Shown: positions 6,972 through 13,305 of the stretch, piece by piece
Layout of the letters: every line of letters starts with the position of its first letter
Position numbering within the stretch: position 1 is the first letter of the stretch
Origin: Faecalibacterium sp.
GTDB lineage: Bacteria; Bacillota; Clostridia; Oscillospirales; Ruminococcaceae
Length of the DNA: 13,305 nt
Assembly: GCA_017483235.1 (NCBI GenBank)
Contig: JAFULE010000033.1
Coordinates: forward strand, 1 to 13,305
Direction of reading: 5' to 3'
Position numbers and translations under genes: made by a program
The notes under the pieces: generated by a model
The model's database searches: none
What the model was told of the DNA's origin: nothing
The model's input: only the letters and a program-made list of their open reading frames with translations

Positions 6972-7110
6972 AAGGGCGAAAATCGTGCCGCAGGCAGTAT
7001 GTTTTTTGCAGGCAGCATCCGTATGAAACAATCGACCATGCTTAAGCATCGGCCGCCCTTTTGCGGCCGGGCAGCGCCATTACCGGCACAGTACGAACAG
7101 GGGGATCACC

Positions 7111-8061
7111 ATGAAACGAAGATCAAAACTATTTACCGCGCTGTTGTGTATTTTATTGATGCTGCTCGCCACAGCCTGCAAACCGAAAGCTCTTACCGAA
7201 GCAGAGATCCGGGAAATGATCGCAGGCATTGTAAGCAGTGATCTGCCCGGGTACGCTCTGACGGAATTTACAGTCACAGACCGCCAGACCGATCTGGAGG
7301 AAAACACCGACCGGGTCCTTTGCACGATGACGATAGAAAACGAATTCAATCGAACCGCTGGGGTTTGGCAGCTTAATTTAAGCTATCAGGAGGACAACGA
7401 CTGGCAGCTCACCTCTACCGATGTCGTTGAACAGAAACACTCCCCGTTGGTGGGCGCTTCACAGGCAGATGCGGATGCCTACATGGCACAGCTGGCTTCG
7501 GCTATGGCACTTACTTCTTTTGAACTTGTTGACCACCAGACGGATTGGGAAGATGGTATTCCCTGGGAAAGCTTTACCTATAAGGTTACCGCCGAGGCCG
7601 CTTACGCATCGTTTGCCGCAGATTTCGTTGTCTGGTTTGGGTATGATGTGCAGGGCGGTACCGGCTGGGTGCTGCAAGCACCTTATGAAGCAAAGAATGA
7701 GCAGCTTGTGTGGAACCTTGGCGGAACATACCAGTTCGTCAGCGACCGCCGAAACGGTAATAATGTAGGCATGATCGAAACATATACCCTTTCGGTCGAC
7801 GGCATCACTTCCGACGGGATGCTTTTGGGCAATTATCTGAATGTTTTGGAAAACTACTATATTGACCATGTTCTTTCTTCCCGCGATACACAGGAAAGCG
7901 GCCCATGGACAATGCGCAAAGCCGAAGACAACGTATACCAGATCTTTCCCTCCTACACGGCAATCATCGATGGGCATTTCTTCCTTATCGATGCCAACGA
8001 AGGTGTACGGTTCCAGGAAGCCCTTCTGGGCGGCCCCAAACCTATGACAAAAGTGGACTGA
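7111..8061 (+). CDS. Lipoprotein of unknown function with an internal repeat
   Basis: A 316-residue secreted lipoprotein. It starts with a basic, then hydrophobic signal peptide and lipobox LATAC, so C23 should be the lipidated residue anchoring it outside the membrane. I do not recognise the family. The mature part contains two copies of a unit of about 84 residues: LTEFTVTDRQTDLE at 50-63 and LTSFELVDHQTDWE at 134-147, each followed by alternating beta-like segments and a Trp-centred strand (W98, W186). A third, different region (about 225-316) is also beta-rich and has no visible enzyme motif. A ribosome site (AGGGGGAT) precedes ATG 7111. Codon use includes TTA and more A/T-ending codons than the neighbouring genes. 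It is a single-gene unit ended by a bidirectional terminator. A binding or envelope role is possible but unsupported. Confidence 0.88.
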   Translation: MKRRSKLFTALLCILLMLLATACKPKALTEAEIREMIAGIVSSDLPGYALTEFTVTDRQTDLEENTDRVLCTMTIENEFNRTAGVWQLNLSYQEDNDWQLTSTDVVEQKHSPLVGASQADADAYMAQLASAMALTSFELVDHQTDWEDGIPWESFTYKVTAEAAYASFAADFVVWFGYDVQGGTGWVLQAPYEAKNEQLVWNLGGTYQFVSDRRNGNNVGMIETYTLSVDGITSDGMLLGNYLNVLENYYIDHVLSSRDTQESGPWTMRKAEDNVYQIFPSYTAIIDGHFFLIDANEGVRFQEALLGGPKPMTKVD

Positions 8062-8126
8062 GTCCGCACAGGGCACCGAACCCTTACGCGTGTGTGTGTT
8101 GCGCCGTTTCCGCCGCCCACTTTACC

Positions 8127-8162
8127 AAAAACGCCGCACCCGGCCGGGTGCGGCGTTTTTTT
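8127..8162. terminator. Bidirectional intrinsic terminator, near-perfect palindrome
   Basis: ACGCCGCACCCGG (8131-8143) is followed directly by its exact reverse complement (8144-8156), flanked by an A-run on the left and a T-run on the right. It serves both convergent genes: the lipoprotein gene ending at 8061 (plus) and the PAP2 gene ending at 8166 (minus). Confidence 0.95.
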
Positions 8163-8165
8163 GTG

Positions 8166-8807
8166 TTACAGCGCTTTTTGTTTGGGGCGGCAATACAGCA
8201 CAACATACCACGGCAGCACCAGTGCCACCCCGCAGATGATATCGATCACCGAATGCTGTTTGGTGAACACGGTGGAAGCGCAGATCAGTGCCGCCCATAT
8301 CCATGCCACCCACCGAAGGGCCGGTTTTTGCTGCCCGAACTTTGATTTTGCAAAGGCCAACGCCATGGCCGCCGAGCTTTGGCAGTGGATGGAGGGGCAG
8401 ACGTTGTTGGCATCGTCGGCACCCCACAAAAGGCCCATCACAAAGGTACCCAGATTCTGTCGGCCAAGGGCTTCCATATCCGGCCGCAGCTGCAGCCCGT
8501 TGGGCCAGATCATATACACGATCAGACAGAAGGTCATGCCCGAAAACATCATCAGGCATAATTTTTTGTACGCTTCGGTATCATTCCACCACAAAAGGGC
8601 GGTCACCCCTGCCAGCAGAAAAAACCAGCTGCAGTAAGGGATGAAAAACCACTCGCAGAAGGGGATCAGATCGTCCAGCGGGCTGTGAATGATGTATTTG
8701 GGTTCTTCGATCAGCCAATCCAGCCCGAAAAACCAGATCAGATACACCACCCAGTACAACTGAAACCACAGGTAAGGCCGGGCGGTCAGCAAGCGTTTCA
8801 GCTTCAT
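8166..8807 (-). CDS. PAP2-superfamily membrane phosphatase-like protein
   Basis: A 213-residue polytopic membrane protein of the type 2 phosphatidic acid phosphatase superfamily. The three-part signature is present in the form typical of the PAP2_3 / inositolphosphotransferase-like branch. PNGLQLRP at 102-109 stands for the first motif. CPSIH at 137-141 supplies H141. STVFTKQHSVID at 178-189 supplies H185 and D189, with H185 the expected nucleophile. About five or six hydrophobic segments surround these. It probably removes or transfers phosphate from a lipid or lipid-linked substrate at the membrane surface; the substrate is not deducible. The start has AAAGGAAG about ten bases upstream. It is transcribed divergently from the HAD-HAD gene and forms a single-gene unit ended by the shared bidirectional terminator. 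Confidence 0.9.
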   Translation of the reverse strand: MKLKRLLTARPYLWFQLYWVVYLIWFFGLDWLIEEPKYIIHSPLDDLIPFCEWFFIPYCSWFFLLAGVTALLWWNDTEAYKKLCLMMFSGMTFCLIVYMIWPNGLQLRPDMEALGRQNLGTFVMGLLWGADDANNVCPSIHCQSSAAMALAFAKSKFGQQKPALRWVAWIWAALICASTVFTKQHSVIDIICGVALVLPWYVVLYCRPKQKAL

Positions 8808-8844
8808 GGCATCGGCTTCCTTTCTTTTTCAAAATGTAGTCATC

Positions 8845-8874
8845 ATTGTACCACATCGCCACCCCCTTGCACAA
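8845..8874 (-). promoter_or_regulatory. Promoter of the PAP2 gene
   Basis: Minus-strand -35 TTGTGC (8874-8869), 18-base spacer, -10 TACAAT (8850-8845). Its -35 box shares bases 8869-8872 with the -35 of the divergent HAD promoter. Confidence 0.65.
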
Positions 8875-8895
8875 ACGGCGGCGCGGCTTTACAAT
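8867..8895 (+). promoter_or_regulatory. Promoter of the HAD-HAD gene
   Basis: Plus-strand -35 TTGCAC (8867-8872), 17-base spacer, -10 TACAAT (8890-8895), giving a leader of about 50 bases before ATG 8955. Confidence 0.72.
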
Positions 8896-8954
8896 ACAGA
8901 TATTATCAGACAATTTTTCCACTTTGCCCCAACCGGGCAGAAAGTGAGGGGTAT

Positions 8955-10646
8955 ATGATCCGCCTGATCGCACTGGATTTAGACGGCACCGCGCTGAACG
9001 ACCAAAAACAACTGAGCCCGCGCACCGCTGCCGCCCTGACCGAGGCGCTGCGCCGCGGGGTGGTTGTGCTGCCCGCCACCGGGCGCACCATCAGCGGCGT
9101 TTCGCCCGAATTTCTGGCCCTGCCGGGGGTGCGCTATGCCCTTACCAGCAACGGGGCCCGGGTGCTGGACCTGCACACCGGGCAGGCCGTTGTGCAGCGG
9201 TATATTCCCACCGAACAGGCGCTGCAGGCCTATGACCTTCTGCGGCAGTTCGACTGCAGCATTGATGCCTTCTGCGATGGCAACGCCTACGCCACAGCCC
9301 ACAGCCTTGCTTTGTACGAAGAACTGGCTGACCCCCATCTGCTGCCCTATCTGCGGGCACGGCTGCTGGTGCCGGAGATGCGCGCCTTCATTGCCAGCCA
9401 GCCCCACGGGGTGGAAAAGCTGACCATGTTCTTCCGCCACGAAGCCCAGCGGCAGCAGGCCATTGAGGCAATGGCCGCGCTGGGCCTTGCGGCAGCGTCC
9501 AGCCTGCCGCACAATCTGGAGGTAAATGCCCCCGGGGTGAATAAGGGGGATGGGCTGCTGGCACTGGGGCAGCTGCTGGGCATTGCCCCCCACCAGATGA
9601 TGGCCTGCGGCGACGGCGGCAACGATACCGCCATGCTGACCGCTGCCGGGCTGGGTGTGGCCATGGGCAACGCCATGCCCGAGGTAAAGGCCGCCGCCAA
9701 CCACATTACTGCCGACAACAACCACGATGGCGTGGCCCTTGCCGTAGAGCGTTTTGTGCTGGACCCACCGCAGCCCCGGCTGCTGGCGCTGGATCTGGAC
9801 GGTACCCTGCTGCAAAGCGACCAGACCATCGGCCCGCGTACCGAAAAGCTGCTGCGGCAGGCCGCTGCACAGGGCATTGCCATCGTGCCGGCCACCGGGC
9901 GGCCGATCAGCGATCTGCCCAAAAACCTGCTGACCCTGCCGGGGGTGCGGTATGTGATCAGCACCAACGGCGCCTTGGTGGCCGATCTGGGCGAAGATGC
10001 ACTTGCGGCGGCCCGCACCCGCTGGAACGGCGGTGCCGAGCCTTTCCCTGCCAAAATTTTGGCCCTGCATCCCCTGCCGGACGATCGGGCACAGGCGGTG
10101 TACGCCTGCATCCGCAATTTTGCCTGCGAGACCAACTGCTTTGTCAACGGACGTAACCTTGTGACCCGGGCCGATCTGGAACTGGAATACGAGCGTGTAG
10201 GTCCGCAGCACCGCCAATGGGCCGACACCATCCATACTGTGGTGCCCGACATTGCTTCCTATCTGGCGCAGCATCCCGGCCAGACCGAGAAATTCTGCTT
10301 CTTTTTTACCGACATGGCCGAGCTGCAGCGCGCCCGCGCCGCCCTGAGCACAATCGAAGGCATTGAGATCGTACAGGGAATGCCCAACGATCTGGAGGTG
10401 AACGCCCCCGGGGTGAACAAGGGCACCGCGCTGCGGCTGCTGGCCCGGCAGCTGGGCCTGCAGCCCGAACAGACGCTGGCCGCCGGCGACAGCGGCAACG
10501 ACCTTGCCCTGCTGGATGCGGCCGGGCTGGCTGTGGCCATGCGAAACAGCACCGCTGACATTTTGCGGGCGGCCGATTACATTACCACCGCCCCCTGCGA
10601 CGCCGATGGGCTGGCCGATGCACTGGCCGTGTTTCTGCCCGGCGAA
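8955..10646 (+). CDS. Tandem Cof-type HAD hydrolase fusion, natural stop codon missing
   Basis: Two complete Cof/IIB-type haloacid dehalogenase phosphatases lie in one frame, about 564 residues. Domain 1 has LDLDGT (D8, D10), PATGR (T42), NAPGVNKG (K197) and GDGGND (D220, N223, D224). Domain 2 repeats this with LDLDGT (D280, D282), PATGR (T314), NAPGVNKG (K489) and GDSGND (D512, N515, D516), an offset of about 272 in the first half and 292 in the second. The joining piece FVLDPPQP leaves no room for a separate start. Both active sites look intact. Such enzymes hydrolyse sugar phosphates, nucleotides or cofactors; the substrates are unknown. The start follows GTGAGGGG. After FLPGE the codon is TAC (10647-10649) instead of a stop, and the frame stays open to 12014, through the minus-strand terminator and antisense to the whole MFS gene. 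I end the credible protein at 10646. Confidence 0.88.
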
Positions 10647-10653
10647 TACACAC

Positions 10654-10694
10654 AAAAAAACGTCCCCCTTTGCCCAAAGCGGCAGAGGGGGACG
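10654..10694 (-). terminator. Intrinsic terminator of the second MFS gene
   Basis: A 14-position stem pairs 10661-10674 (CGTCCCCCTTTGCC) with 10681-10694 (GGCAGAGGGGGACG). The only non-Watson-Crick pair is one T-G, and the loop is six bases. The A7 run at 10654-10660 is the U-tract for minus-strand transcripts. It lies 25 bases after the MFS stop and 14 bases past the natural end of the HAD protein. The plus-strand side has no good U-tract. Confidence 0.9.
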
Positions 10695-10718
10695 CTGTCT
10701 TTCTGTTACAGAAACGAC

Positions 10719-11888
10719 TCAGCTCTTTTTCTCGCGGGTAACCAGCAGGTGTACCACCAGAATCACACCCAGCAGGGCGGAAAAGCCGAACAAAGCGGGG
10801 GCATAGCTGCCGAAATTGTCGTAGCTGGCGCCCCACACCGGCACGCCTACAAAGCTGCCGGCCGAACCGCCAAACTGCACAATGCCCCAGGCGGCGGCAA
10901 AGCTGGCGCTGCCCAACACCTTGCGGGTAACCAGCGGCATCAGGGTGGTGTACACGCCCAGGCCCACGGCGCTGAGGATCATGCCCGGATACACCATGCC
11001 CGGCACATTCAGCAGCAGCAAACCGGCAATGAACATGCCAATGGCGGCCACACCGCCAAACCGAACGCCGGCTGCGCTGTACAGCGCACCCAGGCCGATT
11101 TTGCCCACCGCCATCGAAGCGGTCATCAGGCTCATCATAGTGGCAACCGCAGCGGTGGCATAGCCCATCTCGCCCAGCAGGGCGGGGTACTGCTGCAGAA
11201 TGCCGCAGCTGGCGGCCAGTACGGCCGATTCCAGCACCAGCAGATACATCTGGGGCATTTTCATCATCTGGCCCTGGGTCATGCCCTGCTCCTGCACGGC
11301 GGCCTTCGCGGTCTGGGCCGAGGTCTTTTCCTTGCCCATCACCAGCACCACCAGCACACTCATGGTCAGCCAGATCAGGCCCACGATGCGGTAGCTCATC
11401 CGCCAGCCCACTGTTTCGATGATGCCGGGGATGATGGCACTGAGGATCATGCCGCCCACGCCCGAGCCGGCCATCACGATGCCCATCAAAGCCGACATGG
11501 TCTTGCTGTCATAGCTTTTCTGCAAAGCCACATTGACGCACAGCATGGTGCAGGCGTTGCCCATCAGGCCGGTGAGGAAGCCCACCACATAGAACATCCA
11601 CAGCTGGGTGGCTATCGAGAACAAAAAGCTGCCCACCAGCACCCATACGCCGCCGATCAGAAACAGGCCGCGCACGCCGCGTTTGCCGGCCAGCTTGCCC
11701 AGTGTGGGGGCAGCAAAGGCACCGGAAATGGCCATCAGGCTGTAGTACAGGGTAAAGCTGCCGCGGCCAACCCCCAGATCGGCCGAAACGGTGGACACGA
11801 AAAAGCTCAACCCGCTGGAGATGAGCGCAAAGTTCATCATTGCCAGAAAGCAGGCAATGGCCGGGCGGTAAAACTGCAGTTTCTTCAC
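10719..11888 (-). CDS. Major facilitator superfamily transporter (monocarboxylate/OFA-like)
   Basis: A 389-residue protein with about twelve membrane helices, normal for the MFS. The loop after helix 2 has GKLAGKRGVR (about 64-73), a form of MFS motif A. The first-half arrangement (GNACTMLCVNVALQK, then GSGVGGMILSAIIPGIIETVGWRMSY) resembles the monocarboxylate / oxalate-formate antiporter groups. The substrate is not identifiable. The start is a GTG at 11888, six bases after AAGGAG; the nearby ATG (11914) is in another frame. It is a single-gene unit with its own promoter and terminator and a terminator-like hairpin in its leader. It is convergent with the HAD-HAD gene, whose open frame runs antisense through it. 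It shares no close resemblance with the MFS at the left end of the window. Confidence 0.92.
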   Translation of the reverse strand: MKKLQFYRPAIACFLAMMNFALISSGLSFFVSTVSADLGVGRGSFTLYYSLMAISGAFAAPTLGKLAGKRGVRGLFLIGGVWVLVGSFLFSIATQLWMFYVVGFLTGLMGNACTMLCVNVALQKSYDSKTMSALMGIVMAGSGVGGMILSAIIPGIIETVGWRMSYRIVGLIWLTMSVLVVLVMGKEKTSAQTAKAAVQEQGMTQGQMMKMPQMYLLVLESAVLAASCGILQQYPALLGEMGYATAAVATMMSLMTASMAVGKIGLGALYSAAGVRFGGVAAIGMFIAGLLLLNVPGMVYPGMILSAVGLGVYTTLMPLVTRKVLGSASFAAAWGIVQFGGSAGSFVGVPVWGASYDNFGSYAPALFGFSALLGVILVVHLLVTREKKS

Positions 11889-11913
11889 AGTCTGCTCCTT
11901 TTTTCTCTTCCAT

Positions 11914-11945
11914 CAAAAAATAAGGGTCGGGCCTGTGGCCGACCC
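11914..11945 (-). terminator. Terminator-like hairpin in the MFS leader (possible attenuator)
   Basis: On the minus strand GGGTCGG-CC (11945-11937) pairs over a three-base loop with GG-C-CCGACCC (11933-11924), with one bulged C, then TTATTTTTTG. It lies after the MFS promoter and before its ribosome site, so it could stop transcription prematurely. It could instead be a second, back-up terminator for the helicase gene upstream. Confidence 0.65.
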
Positions 11946-11963
11946 GCTTGCACGTTCAGTTCG

Positions 11964-11992
11964 ATTATAGCGCTGTTTTGCCAAATATGCAA
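11964..11992 (-). promoter_or_regulatory. Promoter of the second MFS gene
   Basis: Minus-strand -35 TTGCAT (11992-11987), 17-base spacer and a perfect -10 TATAAT (11969-11964). The spacer contains TTTGGCAAAA, the reverse complement of the TTTTGCCAAA motif found in two other intergenic regions, well placed to be an operator. Confidence 0.8.
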
Positions 11993-12013
11993 TAGCATCG
12001 CCGCTTTCACGTG

Positions 12014-12046
12014 AAAACAGCCCCTCCGTCGGGAAGGGCTGTTTTT
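12014..12046 (-). terminator. Intrinsic terminator of the helicase gene
   Basis: CAGCCC (12018-12023) pairs with GGGCTG (12036-12041), extended inward by TCC/GGA after one mismatch and outward by an AAAA/TTTT run. The hairpin starts six bases after the helicase stop. The minus-strand U-tract is only four bases; the plus-strand side has five. Confidence 0.75.
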
Positions 12047-12051
12047 CGGTA

Positions 12052-13239
12052 TCAGAAATAGCACTTGACCTGGAACTTGTCCTCGCCGGTCTTTTTCTCC
12101 TCCACCACAATGCGCTCGTGATTGAAGTCGAAATGCACCGGGGTGCACAGGTCGGTGTTGCGGGTCAGCCGCAGCAGCTCATCCACCCGTTTTTTCTCTT
12201 CGCGGGTGTAGAACAGGTAGCTGACACCCTCGCGCTTGGCACGGCCGGTGCGGCCGATACGGTGGGTGTAGTGCTCGTTGTCGCCGGGCACATCATAGTT
12301 GATCACCGCATCCACATCATCCACGTCGATGCCGCGGGCGGCCACGTCGGTGGCCACCAGAACCGCGATCTTGCCTTCGCGGAAGCGGGTCATGATCTGG
12401 TTGCGTTCTTTCTGTGAAAGGTCGCCGTGCAGGCAGTCCACCGAGAAGTTCAGCCGGGCCAGCTGGTTGGCCAGTGTTGCAGTGCCGAACTTGGTGTCGC
12501 AGAACACCATCACCCGCTTGTAGCCTTCGCCCACAATGATCTGGGCCAGATCGGCCAGCTTGTTGCGGCCGGTGGTTTCCAGCATATACTGGGTGATCTT
12601 GGGCTGGCTTTCCTCTTTGGGCTGCACGTTGATCTCTTCGGCATTTTTCTGGTACAGCCAGCCGATGTCCATTACCTCGCGGCTGATGGTGGCCGAGAAC
12701 ATCGAAAGGCTCTTGCGGGCCTTCATCAGATCGATGATGTGGCGCACATCCTTGTAAAAGCCCATGTTCAGCATCTCGTCAGCTTCATCCAGCACGATGT
12801 GGGTCACGTGGCTGATGTCAATGCTGCGGCGTTTATAGTGGTCCATCAGGCGGCCGGGGGTGGCCACCACGATCTGGCAGCCTTCACGCAGGCGGGCAGC
12901 CTGCTTTTCCATATTGGCGCCGCCGTACACACACACCACCTTCACCTCGGGCATAAAGTGGGCCAGTTCGGTCAGGTCGTCGGCGATCTGCTGGGCCAGT
13001 TCACGGGTGGGGGCCATCACCACCGCCTGCGGATATTTTTTGCTCTGGTCGATCAGCTCCAGCAGGGGGATGCCGAAGGCGCAGGTTTTGCCGGTGCCGG
13101 TGGGGGCTTTGGCGATCATATCGTGGCCGGCCATCATCAGGGGGATGGCCTTTTGCTGAATTTCGGTCATTTCGGTAAAGCCCATTCGTTCCACGGCTTT
13201 GTGGATGGCAGGGCTGCAGTTCAGTTCACTGTAAAGCAT
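12052..13239 (-). CDS. DEAD-box ATP-dependent RNA helicase
   Basis: A 395-residue cytosolic helicase of the DEAD-box family, which unwinds short RNA duplexes in ribosome assembly, translation or mRNA decay. The motifs are complete and in order: Q motif with GFTEMTEIQ at 20-28, motif I APTGTGKT at 45-52, Ia APTRELA at 76-82, Ib ATPGRL at 126-131, II DEAD at 151-154, III SAT at 182-184, V VATDVAARGID at 295-305 and VI HRIGRTGRA at 326-334. The C-terminal tail after the second RecA domain is short and lacks a DbpA-type RNA-binding domain or the long basic RGG tail common in cold-shock helicases. It is therefore close to a minimal core, and I give no gene symbol. The start has GGAG nine bases upstream. 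It is a single-gene unit with a terminator just after its stop. Confidence 0.96.
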   Translation of the reverse strand: MLYSELNCSPAIHKAVERMGFTEMTEIQQKAIPLMMAGHDMIAKAPTGTGKTCAFGIPLLELIDQSKKYPQAVVMAPTRELAQQIADDLTELAHFMPEVKVVCVYGGANMEKQAARLREGCQIVVATPGRLMDHYKRRSIDISHVTHIVLDEADEMLNMGFYKDVRHIIDLMKARKSLSMFSATISREVMDIGWLYQKNAEEINVQPKEESQPKITQYMLETTGRNKLADLAQIIVGEGYKRVMVFCDTKFGTATLANQLARLNFSVDCLHGDLSQKERNQIMTRFREGKIAVLVATDVAARGIDVDDVDAVINYDVPGDNEHYTHRIGRTGRAKREGVSYLFYTREEKKRVDELLRLTRNTDLCTPVHFDFNHERIVVEEKKTGEDKFQVKCYF

Positions 13240-13295
13240 GGGTCAAAAACTCCGTTTTCTGTTGAGGGTTGGTGCAAAAAATCGCATACAGAAAT

Positions 13296-13301
13296 AGTAT
13301 A
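13296..13301 (-). promoter_or_regulatory. -10 box of the helicase promoter
   Basis: TATACT on the minus strand at 13301-13296, with a predicted leader of about 50 bases before ATG 13239. The -35 box would lie beyond the right edge. Confidence 0.55.
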
Positions 13302-13305
13302 GCAC

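Larger units (their letters stand above)
6742..7110 (+). other. Gene-free stretch: sufB terminator and structured leader of the lipoprotein gene
   Basis: No protein gene is supported here. It holds the sufB terminator and two direct copies of TTTTGCCAA (6910-6918 and 6929-6937, 19 bases apart). An extended -10 promoter and a leader of about 130 bases follow. The leader contains a direct repeat of GCAGGCAG (6990-6997 and 7008-7015), a 12-base palindrome ATGCTTAAGCAT (7038-7049), and a hairpin CGGCCGC/GCGGCCG (7050-7056 with 7063-7069). A small open frame from 6999 is a shadow of the lipoprotein gene. I do not recognise a known riboswitch. Confidence 0.6.
10647..12014 (+). other. Read-through extension of the HAD-HAD frame, antisense to the MFS gene
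   Basis: From TAC 10647 the HAD frame adds 455 codons before its first stop, which ends at 12014. From 10719 to 11888 it is exactly in register with the MFS codons on the other strand. It is open only because that gene lacks TTA, CTA and TCA codons. The encoded stretch is His/Gln/Gly/Ala-rich, like other antisense shadows, so I do not regard it as a real protein domain. The stop must have been lost or mis-sequenced. Confidence 0.7.

Noticed and set aside
6999..7241. An 80-codon open frame before the lipoprotein
   Set aside because: It overlaps the lipoprotein start in another frame and has no convincing ribosome site or domain.
8685..8954. A longer N-terminus for the HAD-HAD protein
   Set aside because: It overlaps the PAP2 gene and the divergent promoters; the HAD fold starts directly at ATG 8955.
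8979..10655. A 558-codon minus-strand open frame
   Set aside because: In-register antisense shadow of the HAD-HAD gene, whose motifs are complete on the plus strand.
12427..13302. A 291-codon plus-strand open frame
   Set aside because: In-register antisense shadow of the DEAD-box helicase.
1..13305. Search for CRISPR arrays, insertion sequences, phage genes, toxin-antitoxin pairs or defence systems
   Set aside because: No spaced repeats, transposase, integrase or matching small gene pairs were seen; most genes are ordinary housekeeping, transport or phosphatase genes.

Overview
The window looks like chromosomal DNA from a GC-rich anaerobic Firmicute. Protein style, a two-gene SufC/short-SufB operon, an ECF-type folate transporter under a tetrahydrofolate (THF) riboswitch, and TTGNNN/TATAAT-like promoters all point to Oscillospiraceae, perhaps the Faecalibacterium/Gemmiger/Subdoligranulum group; the genus is inference. 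Eleven protein genes are supported. I see no tRNA, rRNA, CRISPR array, insertion sequence or phage gene.

Layout. 1-1869 (minus): a small membrane exporter-family gene followed by a UMF1/Atg22-like MFS transporter that runs off the left edge. 2017-4860 (minus): folT-folC-xth behind a promoter, a THF riboswitch and an intrinsic terminator. A folate importer S-component and folylpolyglutamate synthase sit with exonuclease III, so folate uptake and retention are probably feedback-controlled together. 5072-6741 (plus): sufC-sufB, overlapping by four bases, with its own promoter and terminator. 7111-8061 (plus): a lipoprotein of unknown function with an internal repeat. 8166-8807 (minus): a PAP2-superfamily membrane protein. 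8955-about 10646 (plus): a tandem fusion of two Cof-type HAD phosphatases with no stop codon at its natural end. 10719-11888 (minus): a second MFS transporter. 12052-13239 (minus): a DEAD-box RNA helicase.

Control signals are unusually readable. The THF riboswitch has a plausible complete switching mechanism: part of its P4 hairpin is perfectly complementary to the 5' arm of the downstream terminator. The PAP2 and HAD genes have divergent promoters whose -35 boxes overlap. A near-palindrome, TTTTGCCAAA(A), recurs in three intergenic regions. The second MFS gene has a terminator-like hairpin between promoter and start codon.

Two genes look damaged or mis-sequenced. folC has its Shine-Dalgarno and ATG one base out of frame with the rest of the protein, and the HAD-HAD gene has lost its stop codon. 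I found no convincing new multi-gene system; the best leads are the riboswitch switching model, the HAD-HAD fusion, and the shared near-palindrome.
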